A stretch of 64,000 bases of DNA, taken from assembly GCA_020881915.1 (NCBI GenBank), contig JAJFPB010000008.1:1054001-1118000 (forward strand), given 5' to 3'. A program made the position numbers and the translations under genes. This stretch comes from Paramyrothecium sp. XJ0827 (lineage: Eukaryota; Ascomycota; Sordariomycetes; Hypocreales; Stachybotryaceae). The notes beneath the pieces are model-generated. The model saw nothing but the letters and a program-made list of their open reading frames with translations. It did not search any database and was not told where the DNA came from. Positions 13,301 through 26,311 of the stretch are shown piece by piece; within the stretch, counting starts at the first letter, position 1, and each line of letters opens with the position of its first letter.

Positions 13301-15227
13301 CAGGGAACAGGGATTTCACGATGCTTGTTCAGTGAAAGGCAACCGGCGTGTTGTTGCGTCGAGTGTCGTGTTGCGCTTGCATTTGCGCCGCGCTACGTTG
13401 CCCTTGGGGGGTTGTCTTTGCGACCCGACGAGCTACATGGGATGGGAGAGGGGAGGGGGAGGGGGAAGCTTCCACGATAATGTCCCACCAAAGGGGCCCA
13501 GGCACGGTACTCCGTCAAGATCTTTCTCGTGCCCCGCTCCCATCGTGGACGTTGTCGTTGGGGCAAGATCGGTTCGGTACCTAACTTATTAAAGGATTGG
13601 GAACCAAGCATCCAGACCAAGCAACCCCGGGGACCGGTTCGCTAGGGCTATAGAGGACAGCCATTATTGGCGTCCTGGTCGTCGCAGTAGTTGACACCCC
13701 ATGGAGCGATCGTCCCAACCGTGGGCGCGTGGACACGGCTACCTCAGGGAACCGAAGGCCATTCCCTGACGGACGGTAACACCGCCTGGATGCCTCTGAC
13801 ATGTCACTGCTGATGCGGCACGAGGTAGCAGTCAGGGACTGCCGTGATGATTGTATGCGAGTCTTTGCTCTGGGCCCAGTCGTGTCCCCGTCACCGAACG
13901 CGCCCGATGCAGCGTTCGTCGGCCTTGCAATGCTTTCCTGCATCTGCCGGACATGCCAGGGGCAGGGGCAAAGGCACCACAAGCCTCCTCAGCCTCTGCC
14001 GCTGCTGCATGCGGATGTCGCTGGCGTGAAGCAGAGCGGTTCACCACCTATACGCGGCCTAGGTTTAGCAGGAAGGCGCTCACCCAAAGTCAGTTGATTC
14101 ACAATGCTTTCGCCTCGTCGTGTACAACACCCCTATAACGGGGTTCTGATAGAGGGGTTCCGTTAAACACCAAACCGGCTTCGGGATGCCAACCCGTTGC
14201 CGCCGACTATCATACACGGGAACCGACACGGGACGCAACTGTCTTGTGGGGCGTCTCATCGCAAGCCGCCTCCACTCTTCCCTAACCTTAACCTTCTCAG
14301 CTATACATAAGCCATTGCGACCAATAACACGGCACCATGGCACCCTTTGCGGAAGATGAGTCGATACTGGCATGGAGCCCTTCGGTAGGCCGCCCACGAC
14401 ATGAGTTGAGCCAACCTACATGGTGCCACCTGCCCGTACCTTTGACTTGCATTTAACACCAATATTCAGCTTCAACTCAAGTATAACTGTTATTTCCAAC
14501 GCCTGAAGATTTGTCCATTGGGCACCTAAGAATATACTATGGAATGGAAGACCATGACTCAAGACGAACATATAACAAGAAGAATGCAAATGTAAAAGCA
14601 GGAGGGAAAGGTCCCAGAGACCAAGTTATTGTACAATTGTGAAAAACATATCCCAATCCGAGAAATAGAAGTGATGCATACTCTGACGACGCCTCTCCTA
14701 AAATGACCATCATGTGAGGTGAAATATCAAAGAAATACCCAATGTTTCCAGCCCTTGTCCTACCTATCCATCTTTCGCCCAAAACACGCCCGCCAACCTG
14801 CCACAAACAAACCAAGGAAAAAATCGATGCGCGGAGAATGCTGACTTGCAGCAGCGAATCTCAACTCCAAAATCGCTAACAAATGAAAGTGGAAAATCCT
14901 GCTTGCAACAATGTGTGCAAGTCTAGGCAGAATGAAAATACCTGTCCCGTGAGTGCTAGAACCCAAAGACTACCGCGGTCCGGGACATGACTTCCTGCCG
15001 GCAGCACCGGGTCTGTCACATCTCACCACCCTGCCCTCGAGGCAAACTGATGTCGGGCGACAACCCCTCTTCAACCCCTGCCAGAAGGTCTATGCTTCAC
15101 CTTAGCCGTACCGAAAAAATTTTCACTGCCCCTAGGTCGACCACGTATGCTCGCTGGCTCGATCTGGCGTCTTCAGACTTGGACGTGAGGTTGCATCTTC
15201 CCGTCATGTTTCCAAAATTGGCAGATA
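7379..15227. other. 7.8-kb gene-free stretch between MED19 and the homeobox gene
   Basis: No gene could be supported. All frames are short (under about 160 codons), overlap on opposite strands and lack known domains. The first few hundred bases should hold the MED19 promoter and 5' UTR. Base composition looks similar to the genic parts, so there is no obvious sign of heavy repeat-induced mutation. A CCCTA-rich block lies at 13011-13101. The 3' UTR of the homeobox gene must lie at the right end (below 15228). Unrecognised lineage-specific genes or non-coding RNAs cannot be excluded. Confidence 0.5.
13011..13101. repeat. Degenerate CCCTA/ACCTT-rich block
   Basis: About 90 bases are built from CCCTA, ACCCT, ACCTT and CTACC words with almost no G, including back-to-back CCCTA units near 13011-13020 and 13043-13054. 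It resembles a degenerate pentanucleotide satellite. Fungal telomeres are usually CCCTAA, so this is not a true telomeric array. Confidence 0.55.
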
Positions 15228-17285
15228 TCACTTTGCTGCGGATGCGTGATTGAAAGCCATAGCTCCGTTGCCGAACGATTCCCTCATTGGCGTACGAGAA
15301 GTGGGCATAGCCAAACTTTCCCGGAATGCTTGGGAAAAGTCACTAGGCGCTGCAATCGGCGCACTCATCTGAGGAGCCGAGTAATCAGGCACGTTCATTC
15401 GGGCGTTGGCCGGTCGTGGCGGGGAGAAATCCATCGGGGCTGTCAAAGGTGCAGGTGGGTAGCTTGTGGTGTAGATCGATGGTATGTCAAGGGCCGAGGT
15501 GGGAGCACCGCCGCGGCTCACCGCACTGACGCTCGGGGAACGGAGTGCCGCGCCTGCAGTTCGGTACTGGTTCCGCAGCTCAAGGTTAAGTGGAAGTGTA
15601 GCTGTGGCAGCTCGTAGACGCGACCGGTTCTGGGGAGCTTGCTGCAGACCAGAATAGCCTAATCCTGAAGTTTGGTGCATAGCGTTACCTGCGGGCATAG
15701 TTAGTACTGTGCAGTCCCCCTAACGGCCCCCTTCTGTCAAGTGACTGGATGCTTACCGGAGTATGAGCTTGCGTTATAGTCCCCAAGGCCGCTCGCAGAG
15801 GTTGGCCCCATTGGGCTGGACTGGTATACCGCAGGGTGTCGCTCCGACTGAGTGGGGCTGGTGCTACCTCCCGGGAAGGTAGCGTAGTCAATGCCGTTCT
15901 CCTTCCAGGACATGCTTGACCTAAGTGGAGATTGTAGACTCTCTGACCTGGGCCGCGATAGACCGTCTCGTAGATGAAGTGGCTGGAGGGGACGAATGCT
16001 TTGCCGTCCCATTTGCATGGTCGTATCCATGCTCGTCGGTCGCCCCGCGAAAGAGCAGGCGCTTCGAGGCCCAGCACTCAGCGGTGTTGTTGCTTGGCTC
16101 CCATACGGGTATCGATCGCTAGACATGGGCGACATTGGCGACATCATGTCAGAGCTACTCATTGCCGAACCGGGATGGAATCCAACGCCTCCGAAGCCTG
16201 GTGTCAGGCCTGTAGGAGAAATGTGATCATCGCCTTCTGGTCTCCTCACATCAACCACCAAAGGACGGAGCATGTGATCCGCGTAAGACGGCGTGCCGAA
16301 TTCTACCGGTGACGATAAAGACGGTCCAAGGCCATGCACTGCGCCATACGGCGAATGGAGGGCCTGGACATTGTCAAAGTCATCGGGAACGGCTCGCATC
16401 TTCATCATACGGTCTCGGTCGTCCGCTGTAAGACGCTTGATCTTGGCTCTCCTAGGGTCCATGGTTTAGTTCACCGGTCTCCAACGTGGGATTGTGCACG
16501 GCCCGTACCTGTTCTGGAACCACACCTGAACCTGCCGGGGGCTCAGACCGGGAATTTCCCTCGACAGACGCTCTCGGTGCGCAGCATCCGGGTGAGGTTG
16601 CTTTGCAAACTCACTCATCAAGAATCGTGTTTGTTGGTGCGTGAGGCTTTTGTATAGAGTTAGCACATGTGGGAATGTTCAAAGATGGCAACAGTAATTC
16701 TCACCGAAATCTCTTCATCTTACGCCTTGCTGCGGCCCGCTCTGCGGGGGTCTGGTTGGAGCTCTGCTCTGCGTCTCCATCCAACATATCATCATCAAGC
16801 ATCTCGTCGTCATCCTCCTCTTTCTGTAGCAGGCTGCTGTCGTCCGGTCCGCCCGTGTTCGGCATGAGGTCTGAACCCTGTTCGGCCGAGGAGACAGAGC
16901 TCAGGGCTGTAGAACCCATGGACAGGCTCCGGGCGTCCGTGAAAGCTGTCGAGTCCTCAGAGGCACCTTCTCCTTGCTTCATAAGGAAGCCACCGTTCGA
17001 ACCCTCTTCCTGCTCAGGGATAGGTGAAGGGTGCCTGACTTGTCGCAGCCCCATTGGATCGAGGCTCCGGCGTTGTAGAAGTGGTGAATTCTGTTCCTGC
17101 TTGACTGAAGTGTCTGAAGGAGGTGTGCTAGAACCCATGGCTGTTCGGGGCTGCGTCGAGTTGATCGTCTCGTGCTCTTGCTCAAAACTTTGAGGCACGG
17201 CGCTGCCTCCAGCTTGCATCATGTATGAGTACTGTCCTTGCCATCCTGGCTGAGTCGACAATGAGGTTTCGTAAGTGTTAGACAT
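15228..17285 (-). CDS. Homeobox transcription factor
   Basis: Exons (minus strand) 17285-16705, 16646-16509, 16451-15757 and 15688-15228 encode 624 residues. A homeodomain spans about residues 184-246: a basic arm (ARRKMKRFR), helix 1 with LTHQQTRFLMSEF, and recognition helix LSPRQVQVWFQNRRAKIKR with W236, F237, N239 and R241. One intron splits the arm and another the WFQNRR codon. An acidic run of E and D (about 160-178) precedes it; the 380 residues after it are Ser/Pro/Met-rich and disordered. It is a nuclear DNA-binding regulator. Homeobox proteins of this form control conidiation, appressoria or fruiting bodies in several ascomycetes, but I cannot assign the exact orthologue. An in-frame ATG at 17375 would add 30 residues; 17285 was chosen because the extra segment looks like UTR. 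It has nearly 8 kb of gene-free DNA on each side. Confidence 0.9.
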
Positions 17286-20200
17286 GCGTGGGCCTGATGG
17301 TTGGTGACTGGACCGGCTGTATTTGCTGAGAGGCCAATGGCTATGGTCTGTATCGCAGCGCTGAGTAACAATCATCGGGAATGTCTTGTTGCTCCTTCGA
17401 TGAAAAGCAGGGCTGCCTTCGATACGAAGGGATCCAATGAAGGAGTTGTGAAAGTGGCGATGGAAAAGTCTGCGAGACTATGCTTATCGCGAGAGGTCTG
17501 GAAAAGTGAACCTGATGTGGTGGACCGAAGAAGAAGCCGATCTTGTGCAGCGCCTGGTGCTGATAATCGTTCCAGTCGATTTCTGAAAGAAAGTTGTAGA
17601 CTTTTCCTGTAAGTCCCAAAAGACCTCAAGTCTTGCCCGAAGTATGAAGCGGTAGATGGTGTGCAGCTTCTCCTGGAAGGCTTTAGTGTTGAAGTAACGA
17701 AAGGGCTAGGTAAAGGATGCTGCGAGGGGACAGCCGGGTGTCATAAGAAGGCAGTGCCAACAATAGATATGTACGGCGAATGTCAGGGTAACTGAACGAA
17801 GTGGGTAGTAGGAAGCGGCAGTAAAGGGTGGCCACCCAAGAGAGATATTAGCCACTGAACAACCCTGGCACCGGTAAGGTTAGGGGATGGATCATAAATG
17901 AAGTTCGGGCCGGCCCAGGAATGGCTGATGAGAGGAGGTACGGGTCAGATCGATCCAGATCCCAACGGCAAGGTGTCTTAAGTATAAGAGCCGAAATTGA
18001 GTTGCCGGAACACCCAGGATGGTGCTGTGTAACTGAAGGGGCTGTAGTCAGGACCTTCAATAAATGTCCTTGAGTTGATAGCTTTTTGCTGGGAGCCGGG
18101 AATCGAGGGCACAAGAAGCTGGTGGCATGGCAGGCCTTCTTCAAGGATCCTCGAAGCTTTTAGCATGGGAGAGGTGGGATTGACTCGTACTGGGGTAGGG
18201 GGGTGTCGGATCTCAAGTCGAGACAGGCTCCGGCCAAAAGAGGGACGGACTCGGGCCAGCATGTGGCCAAGGGCATTGATGAGAAGAAAGCTGTGGGGGG
18301 TGGGTACTAGGTACCTAATGGAGAATGGTGGGTTGTCTCTATCGGCAGGTTTTAAGGCTCGTCGACGAAGTTGAGCGAAACCGCACCTCAGCACCATCAA
18401 CTCTCAACCCTGGCCCATGCGCGCGCGGCGTCTGTCTGGCATGAATCCCGCGAGCCGTAAGTTTGACCTCAAACCACCGGCTGGTTTGTTTTGCTGCGAC
18501 GCCGTGCTTGTGACAGGCAATGTGAAAAAATAGACGCACAACCGACGACTCGGCCGATGCCCTATGTAGCAAAGACTCTACCTTCGGATCCAGCCCGTTG
18601 CTCCATCATCCGTTCAGAAAGACTTGTTGAGGAAGGGACTAGCTCGGGTCCCCTTTGCGGATATGCATGGAGGTGCCAGAGTGGAGGGGGTTCGTTAACG
18701 GGACGGACACAGTAGTCCGATCACTGTTTGGCAGTGATTGCAGCGGCAGATCCACCGACTACACAGGACCACGGCGCAGACTCACGCCTGTCAGTGCCTA
18801 CAAGCAAACCTAGCCGTATGCTCACAATGATGAGAAGGCCTTCGAGTCCATAAGCAGTGATGTGATCTTGAATTTGGTCGTGCCCCTGGACATATTTTCG
18901 ATGCCAAGGCACCAGAGGCAAGTCACGGTAGCGACATGAGCAGGTTACTCGAATAGCTAGACAGCAACGCGGCTGGCACAGCTGTGAGATATTCATTGGT
19001 CCTTCGTTACATTAGCTCTTGTGTTGACTGAGCGGATGAACGCATGACCGTTGTGAGGACTTGCCTGGCTTTCAGACCAATACCTCGATCCACCTTTTTT
19101 TTTCTGGCTGGATGGTGGGGGGGGGTGAGGTTACTCGGGTGGTGTGCGAGAAAAAGGGTGTGCCATTTCGCCTGGGATCAGGGATCTTGACGAGGGGTGC
19201 GGACACATCCGTAACGAAAGCCAGGCAACTTGGGCAAGGCTTGTCGAGTGGTTTGAGTCGGGATAATGGTCTCGGTCCTGGCGGGGAAGAAAACCATGGA
19301 AGCTGACTACAGCTACATGACACCCAACTCGCCTTCAGATGTGTAACTTCCTTGGTGTATGAATCTACATTCTCAACTGAGTAATGGCTCAACCCTGAAG
19401 ACAAACCAATGATGACGAGGCAAAGCATCGGAAGGGGTCAAATGGCTCTGTTTGGGATGACACAAGCGGCTGCGGACTGAGGGTAGTGAAAGCCCCTCAG
19501 ATCCAGGCACAGCATGGCACAAACTGTGCGCGGTGAAGAAACGTCAGGTTCCACCCACCGATCAAGTTCCGTAGAAGGCTTGCGAAATTAGCATTTTAGT
19601 CGCAAGGGAATGGGTGTCTCCTTTTCGCGAGCCACGATCTCACGGCTAGTGGACCAGTTTGCCAGGATATCCCAGGTCCGGCCTCCGAAACAGCTGCCAG
19701 GTTGGTGGTCCAGGCTAACCAAAGATGTAGTTGTTGGCGAGCATTCCAAACCGAAACCGACCATTGCAGCGTACGTCATGCGATGGACGACACGTCGGGT
19801 CGATGATGATGCCACCGAGTGTTTCCAAGTGCTGGTAGAACAAGAAGCCCTCGGGCTCGTGCAGAAGATGGTCCAGTGCCGAATTTGGATACAATCACGT
19901 CGAGTGCCGGCTAACCAGGAAATGCCATGGCCCCCTCCACACGCGGCGGCTCCAAGTCTGGGGTTTAGGGAAGCAGCGCCGAAGGAGCCGTAGGCTGATG
20001 TGGTGTGGAACTACAACCAGCTTTCGAATGGTGCACTCTCAGCCCATTCATTGGTGTGAACAGCAGGCTGCGAGGACATGAAGAGTACGTGGCGTAGACC
20101 GGGGGGGCTACGTAGCAGTCGCTGTGCCGTGGTACTGCGCGCCAGCACTGTAATGACGGTTGCGTAGACAGCTAATTGCTTGGGGGGAGACCAGACGGCA

Positions 20201-20723
20201 GAGAACCTGGTGAAATGGCTGCGTGTTGTGCAGTAGGAGCAAGTCTGTGCTTCAAAGAAAAGGCTTGAAGTGCATGACAGGGATACCCGAAGGCCAAGCG
20301 GGGCCAAGCGGTTTCATCGTCTGGCTGGGGTGTAGTGGAACAAATCATGGCCAGGCTTGGACCCATATCCACGATCCAGCCAGGGGTAAGGTTGCGGTTT
20401 CGTCGTGGACAGTCAGCATCGAAGGACTCAAGGCGCGCCCGCCGGGTGATTTTGGTGGATCAAAGAGCGCCCTTCATTTCTTCCCGCTGCTCGACACGTC
20501 AAAAAGGACCGCGCCCGGATGGAGCCCTCGGCCACTACTACCACGAGCCACTGTGCACCGAGCCGGACGAGGGGCGACAGGTGGAACCCGATGCTGGTCG
20601 GTATCAGGTTCAGGGAACAAGCTGGCCATGATTGAGATGCGTGTTTTGCAACGAGCGCAAGGTGGAAGATAAGTTGGAAATGGGAAATTCGGCGTGCGTT
20701 GAGGAACAACATCTATCAAGACA

Positions 20724-20809
20724 TACCTTATTCCAGGGCCACGCGCCGGGGAAGCGAGAGCCGAACTGTTCGCACCTCCCTTAGCATGACCTTACCTTAT
20801 TCCAGGGCC
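20724..20809. repeat. 17-bp direct repeat pair
   Basis: The word TACCTTATTCCAGGGCC occurs exactly at 20724-20740 and again at 20793-20809, 69 bases apart start to start. The second copy overlaps the left arm of a hairpin. The origin is unknown; it may be a footprint of a small mobile element or a local duplication. Confidence 0.7.
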
Positions 20810-20830
20810 TGCAGCAAGTTAAGGTAAGGT
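20789..20830. repeat. 11-bp perfect inverted repeat (hairpin)
   Basis: ACCTTACCTTA at 20789-20799 is matched by its exact reverse complement TAAGGTAAGGT at 20820-20830, with a 20-nt loop. The right-arm word recurs at 908-918 in the left intergenic region. Confidence 0.65.
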
Positions 20831-23800
20831 AGGTGGACTGAGACAAGTCGGGCCAGGAAGGAACAACCTCAGGAACGGTAACTCTGAAAGCGGGAGGATT
20901 CCGACAGCTCGGCCCACGTGGGGGCCATTCCAAGCTGGGTTCTTTTGGGGGCCTTCAAACCGCATACCGTGCCTCAGAGCCCCATGACGATTCCTCTCTT
21001 GGTAGTTTGGCCATAGCACCGAGTAAGATAACTTTGTCTTCCCTAGCGGCTTTTCCTGCGATGCGCGCGCGAAAATGTTGTGGTTGAGCTCAGATATTTT
21101 CTCCGCCCCTGAATTGCTCGGTGTTTGTATGACGAGTCCCGTTCCAATCAGAATTCTCTACGCAAAGTTTGTGACAGCTCATTTCATTCTCTAACTGACC
21201 CGTCAGCACATTTCGGGTGCGAGACCGAGAGACGCCAGGCTCTCATTTCGCTGTTAAAATCACGGACTGTGCTGAGGTTCCCAGGTGAAACACGATCTCC
21301 CGGCGTAGCCTTACGCTGCTGCATACCGATCTTCGGTACCGTAGTGGTGCACTCATGGACCGGCTTGCGGTGCGGTGCACTGTCCTGTCTGCAAGCTCGC
21401 CTTGCAGATCAGGCACGCGGTACGATTCCTCAAACTCATCCACCCTTGTGGGTAGCAGCAGGTTAGCGCCTTTCGGCCTGCTGGGGTTTATTTAGGTTGG
21501 CCCAAGCATGTCGTTAAATGTGCGTCCTGTGTGATAGCTGCGGCCCGTTGCTTCAACGACTTTCGAAACAACAAAAGAGAATTGTGGACCTCGTGTTCGA
21601 ACAGACAAGGGCCCATTGCACATAGGCGTGGATGGGCTTAGCGTAATAGGGGGGGCCGTGGAGGGGCTATCTGAATGCCCGCTCAGGAACAGAGTTGCAG
21701 ATGCAGGGCAGTGGGCCCGGATTATCTCGTGAAAAGAACAGCGAGTGTTGCCCAGCTCGTGGCTGCAACGGGAAATGACCCTTGCTTTGTGATCAGGTAA
21801 GGATGCTGTAGCTGGGGGATGGAAATGAAGGCGGTAAGCGACGTGGGGAGATGCTGCATCTTGGCGTCCTCCTCAGTGCCATTCGCCCAGGAAACCTTCC
21901 GAAATTAATACATACAGTAGATAATACGGTGCAGCCGCGTCCACTATATCAAAGTCCAAAGGGGTTCAGCCCAGCATTATGGAACCGGGCGCATCTACGC
22001 CGGCTGCTCCGATCGCTCCGCGCTTCCAGCCCTTAAAGGCAAAGCGAGGCAAGGCAAGATAGGGCTAGGAAAAGCCACAGTCACAGGAAATCCTTAAATT
22101 CACCACTGCTGTGGCTGTATTCACGAATGCACGGATTCCAGAGCGGGTGTATCTTGCGATCGAATGCCACGCTAAGCAGGGATATGCCCGATTCGGAAAG
22201 TGTCGAGAAGGAAAGGAAAAAAGGGGGTGGGTGAGCGTTTGGCCACCCAGATGGAGAACGAACGGTGCATGGTCAAGGCAGTTAGTGGTTACAGTAGTTG
22301 GCAGGACAGGGCAGGGCAGGCCGGATACGTGACCTTGCCCCGACTCGCTTCGGCGGGCGGTTCCAATCTAGATCGTGAGTCTCAGTGCTAAGAGCAAGGA
22401 TGGGCCTGCTAAGGGGCCTGCATCCAGCGTCCCGGGTCCTGCACGAGCGCCCATTTCTCGAGGTCCAAGTGCAGATTGGATCTTTGAAGATGAGTTGCCA
22501 CCAAAGGCAGGCGTCCAGTCAACCGCGCCGTAGAGGCAACCATGCGGCATGGCATGTTACAATATGCATGAGCATTGCTTTGCGAAATGCCCAAAACGGC
22601 TCGCCCTACATACAAGGGGAAAAGCTTGTCGGTGCGACCTTGCCCCAATGGTATCCAGCTTCCTATCACGTCTGGTTCCAGGAGAGGAAACACATGCGTA
22701 CTAAAGATAGTGTAGTTTCCATGGCGTGCGTGTGCTTGTGCGCTTCCTGCTGCAGACACAGCGCTTGACAAACCAAGACGACCATCCCCCTTCTAGAAAT
22801 GCGTGGGATCCGCACGTACATGGCATCGCGGGAATTTGGACAGATGGTCTCCTGAGCCCACTCCCGCCCACACTTGCAAGCGAAATCCCGCTCCGCGGCG
22901 AATCACATCGCATGGGAGCTGCTGCAGCTTCCTAGTCGTGGAGCCTGCTCACTACCGGCGCCGTGTGGTGGTGGTGCCTGGGGGTGACTCTGGGCGCCGT
23001 GCTGCAGTCCACGTTCCCTTCCTTTCTTGCACCCTCTCCCTATGCTCCTTTCCTCCAGTTGATGTTGCGTTGCTCATGGAGCCTTCGAGTGCTTGCCTGT
23101 GACCCCCACCACATGCTCGGATAATCCACCCGTCACTGAAATTTGGCACGTGTACAGAGTACTCGGTGCAGAGGAATTACAGAGGAAGAAGTCATTTCCG
23201 GGTGCATTTCAGGGCCAGAAGGATTATCTCCCTCTGGACTCCTTGGGCTCCTTCGAAGCCCTTGCGCGATCATCGCCGCGGTTGCTACATTGGACGAACG
23301 CTGGCCGGAGTTTCCAAAACCCACCCTCCGCCACGGTCATATTTCCTCACAAAGCAAAAGCAATGTCGCACATGCGCGTGAGTCGCTCCAACTTTGGTTG
23401 TCACAACCGACGCCGTCAAGATCCACGAATCGGACGGCTGGCCTGCTGCTGTGCCTGGGCCGTCGATCGCTGGCTTTCCCCCGCTTCAATGCAGACTCGG
23501 TGCATCGACTGGCACGACACGCGGCGCGCGCAATCGCGGCTAACGGGTTGAGACATTAATCGTCTTGGTGTTGTTTGACAGGGTGCCCACGCCCGCCAGG
23601 CGCGACTGGGGAGGCTACGAAGCAAAGCTAGGTGCGGACTTAGTGTAGTACACCATGCCATGCCATACCAAACCATCCCAGAGTAGTGTAGGTGTAGCCA
23701 CGCACCAACAAGTAGCATAGGGCTCCATTGGGCGATCTTGTCGTAATCCGCTTGTCGGCTGAGGTGGGCAGTAGCGGGGAGCACGGACACCGCAATCCGA

Positions 23801-25243
23801 CAGCTGCTTGCTTGACACTTGAGGTTTGGGGTTGTGCTATTTTTTGTCCTACCTGCCCACGACACGAAACCGCTGCTGTGCCGTGCCTCGTTGTCGTTAA
23901 TGCCTCCAAACCACGCGGAAACCAGTTGCTGTTTCGCATAGTCGTCCGTGGCTTGGGCGCCTTGTTACAACTGTCCCCAATGAGCAATGGCTGCCACCTG
24001 CTATATTTATGGCAATAGAGGTTTAGCATGTGCCACATCTATATCTGGCATGTCGTCAACTTGCTGCAATTCTAAATCTGGTGATGCTCAGTAACCAACC
24101 GCTCTGGGGTAAGTCGCCATGTTGAATCGAACCTGGCGGTCGCCCTGTGGCTCCTCCTCATTCTTCTTCATCTGGAAAGTGCTACAAGTTACACATCTCC
24201 ACCCGCACACAAGCTCCAGGCTTGTCACCTAGTTGGGCGAACGGGCATCGCGCTAGCAGTCGGCAGTTGGCGTTGACTCCAGGTAGCTTCAAACAATAGC
24301 AAGGCTTGGTATACTGGGGCGCAGCCGGCAGCCCGCGACGCCCTTCTAGAAAAGATCTAGGCTGGCTGTCAATTCGAACAATGGCTTCCCGAGGCCCCAT
24401 GCATCGCAAACAGCTCCATGATCTGCTTTTGTCGCCCACCGTCTCCAACCCGATCTGCTTAGCTGTTTGAAATCCACAAGTGGATGGGATGCGCATGTTT
24501 GCAGTAGAACGACCACGAGTCATGGGCTCAGCGTCAAGTCATCTGGTGTCATGCGACTTGTTTCCCTTCCCATATGCGGCCGAGGAGCCTAGGAGGGATG
24601 CCGCATCCGAGCTTCCATACGATTAGTGGAAAGAGTTTCTGAACATGCACGTGCAAATCTTCAAGTCTCCGTTGTGCTACAACGGCAAGACTCCGACGTC
24701 GTCTCACCAAGCGTTTGTAGCGGCGCTTCCGACCAACGAAAAGTAGCGGGGCTTATCCCTCTGCGCTTCAGCTAGAGTTGAGCAACGTCTAGCGGTGGTT
24801 GCTATTCCTAGACACTGCCGCCGGATTCCGCCAGAGCACATGACAGACTCGTTGTGTTGAACGAGTAGCTGGCGCAAATTGATGAGTCCTGCCGCGGTGT
24901 CGCTGGCGAACAACACCCATCGTCAATCTATTTAAGGAATACCCTTCGTGGTTCAGCACAACACGCTAGTATCTCGCTGTAGCTGCCCCTCAGCGTGTCC
25001 AAACAGCTGCTCCAATACCCGAGGCTCGTCGATGCCGTGGCTTGGAGCACGATGGTCGGCTCCGTATTAGAAGCTCGTCGCACGGTTCCTGTTCAAACCT
25101 GTAAACTAATTGTGTATCAACATGCCGGTATCGTTGGATCACATTTGGGACGCAAGTCATGTCTTTAGGTCTTCCTATTTAGCATCTAGTAAATAGCTAG
25201 TTCTTCAAGGCAGTCACATACGGATCGGTTGCTTTTACACCCA

Positions 25244-26311
25244 TTAGTAGTCATAGAATCCCTTTCCGCTCTTCTTTCCAAGCCAACCAGCATCCACCAT
25301 CTTGCCCAGTAGGACACTAGGCCTGTACTTGGAGTCGCCGGTCTCTCCGTGTAGCACCTTCATAATTGCCAGGCATGTATCCAGGCCGATGAAGTCGGCA
25401 AGCTGTAGAGGGCCCATTGGTACGTTGGTTCCATTCTTCATGATGGCATCGATCGAGTCTCGATCTCCAACACCGGTCTCAAGACAGATGACGGCCTCGT
25501 TGATATAAGGCATCAATATACGGTTAGCCAGGAACCCAGGAGTGTCGGCAGACACGGAGGTAATTTTGCCCATTTTCTTGCAGAACTCGACGGCCGTATC
25601 CAAGGTTTCCTTGCTGGTCTGCAAGCCGCTGATAATCTCAACGCCCTTCTGCACCGGGACGGGGTTCATGAAGTGAGTGGAAACAACACGTGACGAGGCA
25701 GAAAGGTCTTTTGGGTCAGAAGTCGTAGCTGCCGCGATCTTTGTGATGGAGATGGACGAGGTGTTTGTGGCGAGAATGGCGTGTGGAGGGCACACCTTCG
25801 CGAGTTGCGCAAAGATGTCAAACTTCAGCTTGGGAATCTCAGGCACGGCCTCGATAACAAAGTCCACAGCAGACAAGTCGTCGAGAGTGGTGCTAGTTGT
25901 AAGCAGGGACCTAGCATTGTCTGCCTGCTCTTGCGTAATTCTTGACTTGGAGACGTCTTTGGCCAGGAGCTTTTCTGATCCGAGGTCAGCGCCTACTTTC
26001 GAGATGTATCCATTGCAATTGGGAACATACCGGCAAAGGCCAGACCTTTGTCGAGCGCGGCCTTTGAAGTATCAACCAGCTTCACCGGTACCTGTGCTTT
26101 CTGAGCCGCAACGAGAGCTATGCCCAGACCCTATGCTCTCTGTCAGTGACCGAGCTTGCTTCACATGCCGAGAAGTGAGACGCACCATTTGACCGGCTCC
26201 TACAACACCCAAGCTCTTGATTTCGGCCACATGGTGGCGCGGCGACGTGCTGAAGCTGCGCGTCAAGCGCGCTGGTGCAATAGTTCGCATACGGAGAATT
26301 GAGCTCGCCAT
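25244..26311 (-). CDS. Mitochondrial L-3-hydroxyacyl-CoA dehydrogenase (short chain)
   Basis: Exons (minus strand) 26311-26186, 26130-26031 and 25974-25244 encode 318 residues. The enzyme oxidises 3-hydroxyacyl-CoA to 3-ketoacyl-CoA with NAD+, the third step of beta-oxidation; close relatives are annotated as 3-hydroxybutyryl-CoA dehydrogenases. The first 25 or so residues (MASSILRMRTIAPARLTRSF onward) are rich in R and S and lack acids, as in a mitochondrial presequence. A Rossmann motif GAGQMG lies at 38-43. Catalytic His176 (HFMNPV) and Glu188 (GVEIISG) keep the 12-residue spacing of the human enzyme. The C-terminal domain contains PGFLANRILMPYINEA and ends in KGFYDY with no peroxisomal SKL-type signal, which fits mitochondria. 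An upstream in-frame ATG at 26413 would put non-presequence residues first, so 26311 is preferred. It shares a 333-bp promoter with tof1. Confidence 0.93.

Larger units (their letters stand above)
17286..25243. other. 8-kb gene-free stretch upstream of the homeobox gene
   Basis: This covers the region 5' of the homeobox gene and runs to the dehydrogenase stop codon. No frame longer than about 150 codons and no family signature was found. It likely holds an extended promoter and leader of the homeobox gene, but no transcription start can be read from sequence. Visible structure is limited to a direct repeat and hairpin near 20.7-20.8 kb and short G or T runs, such as at 19095-19125. Lineage-specific small genes or long non-coding RNAs are possible but unsupported. 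Confidence 0.5.

Noticed and set aside
24120..24200. Possible tRNA T-arm on the minus strand (GGTTCGATTC)
   Set aside because: The bases on either side cannot form the five-pair T stem, and no A box was found at the right distance.
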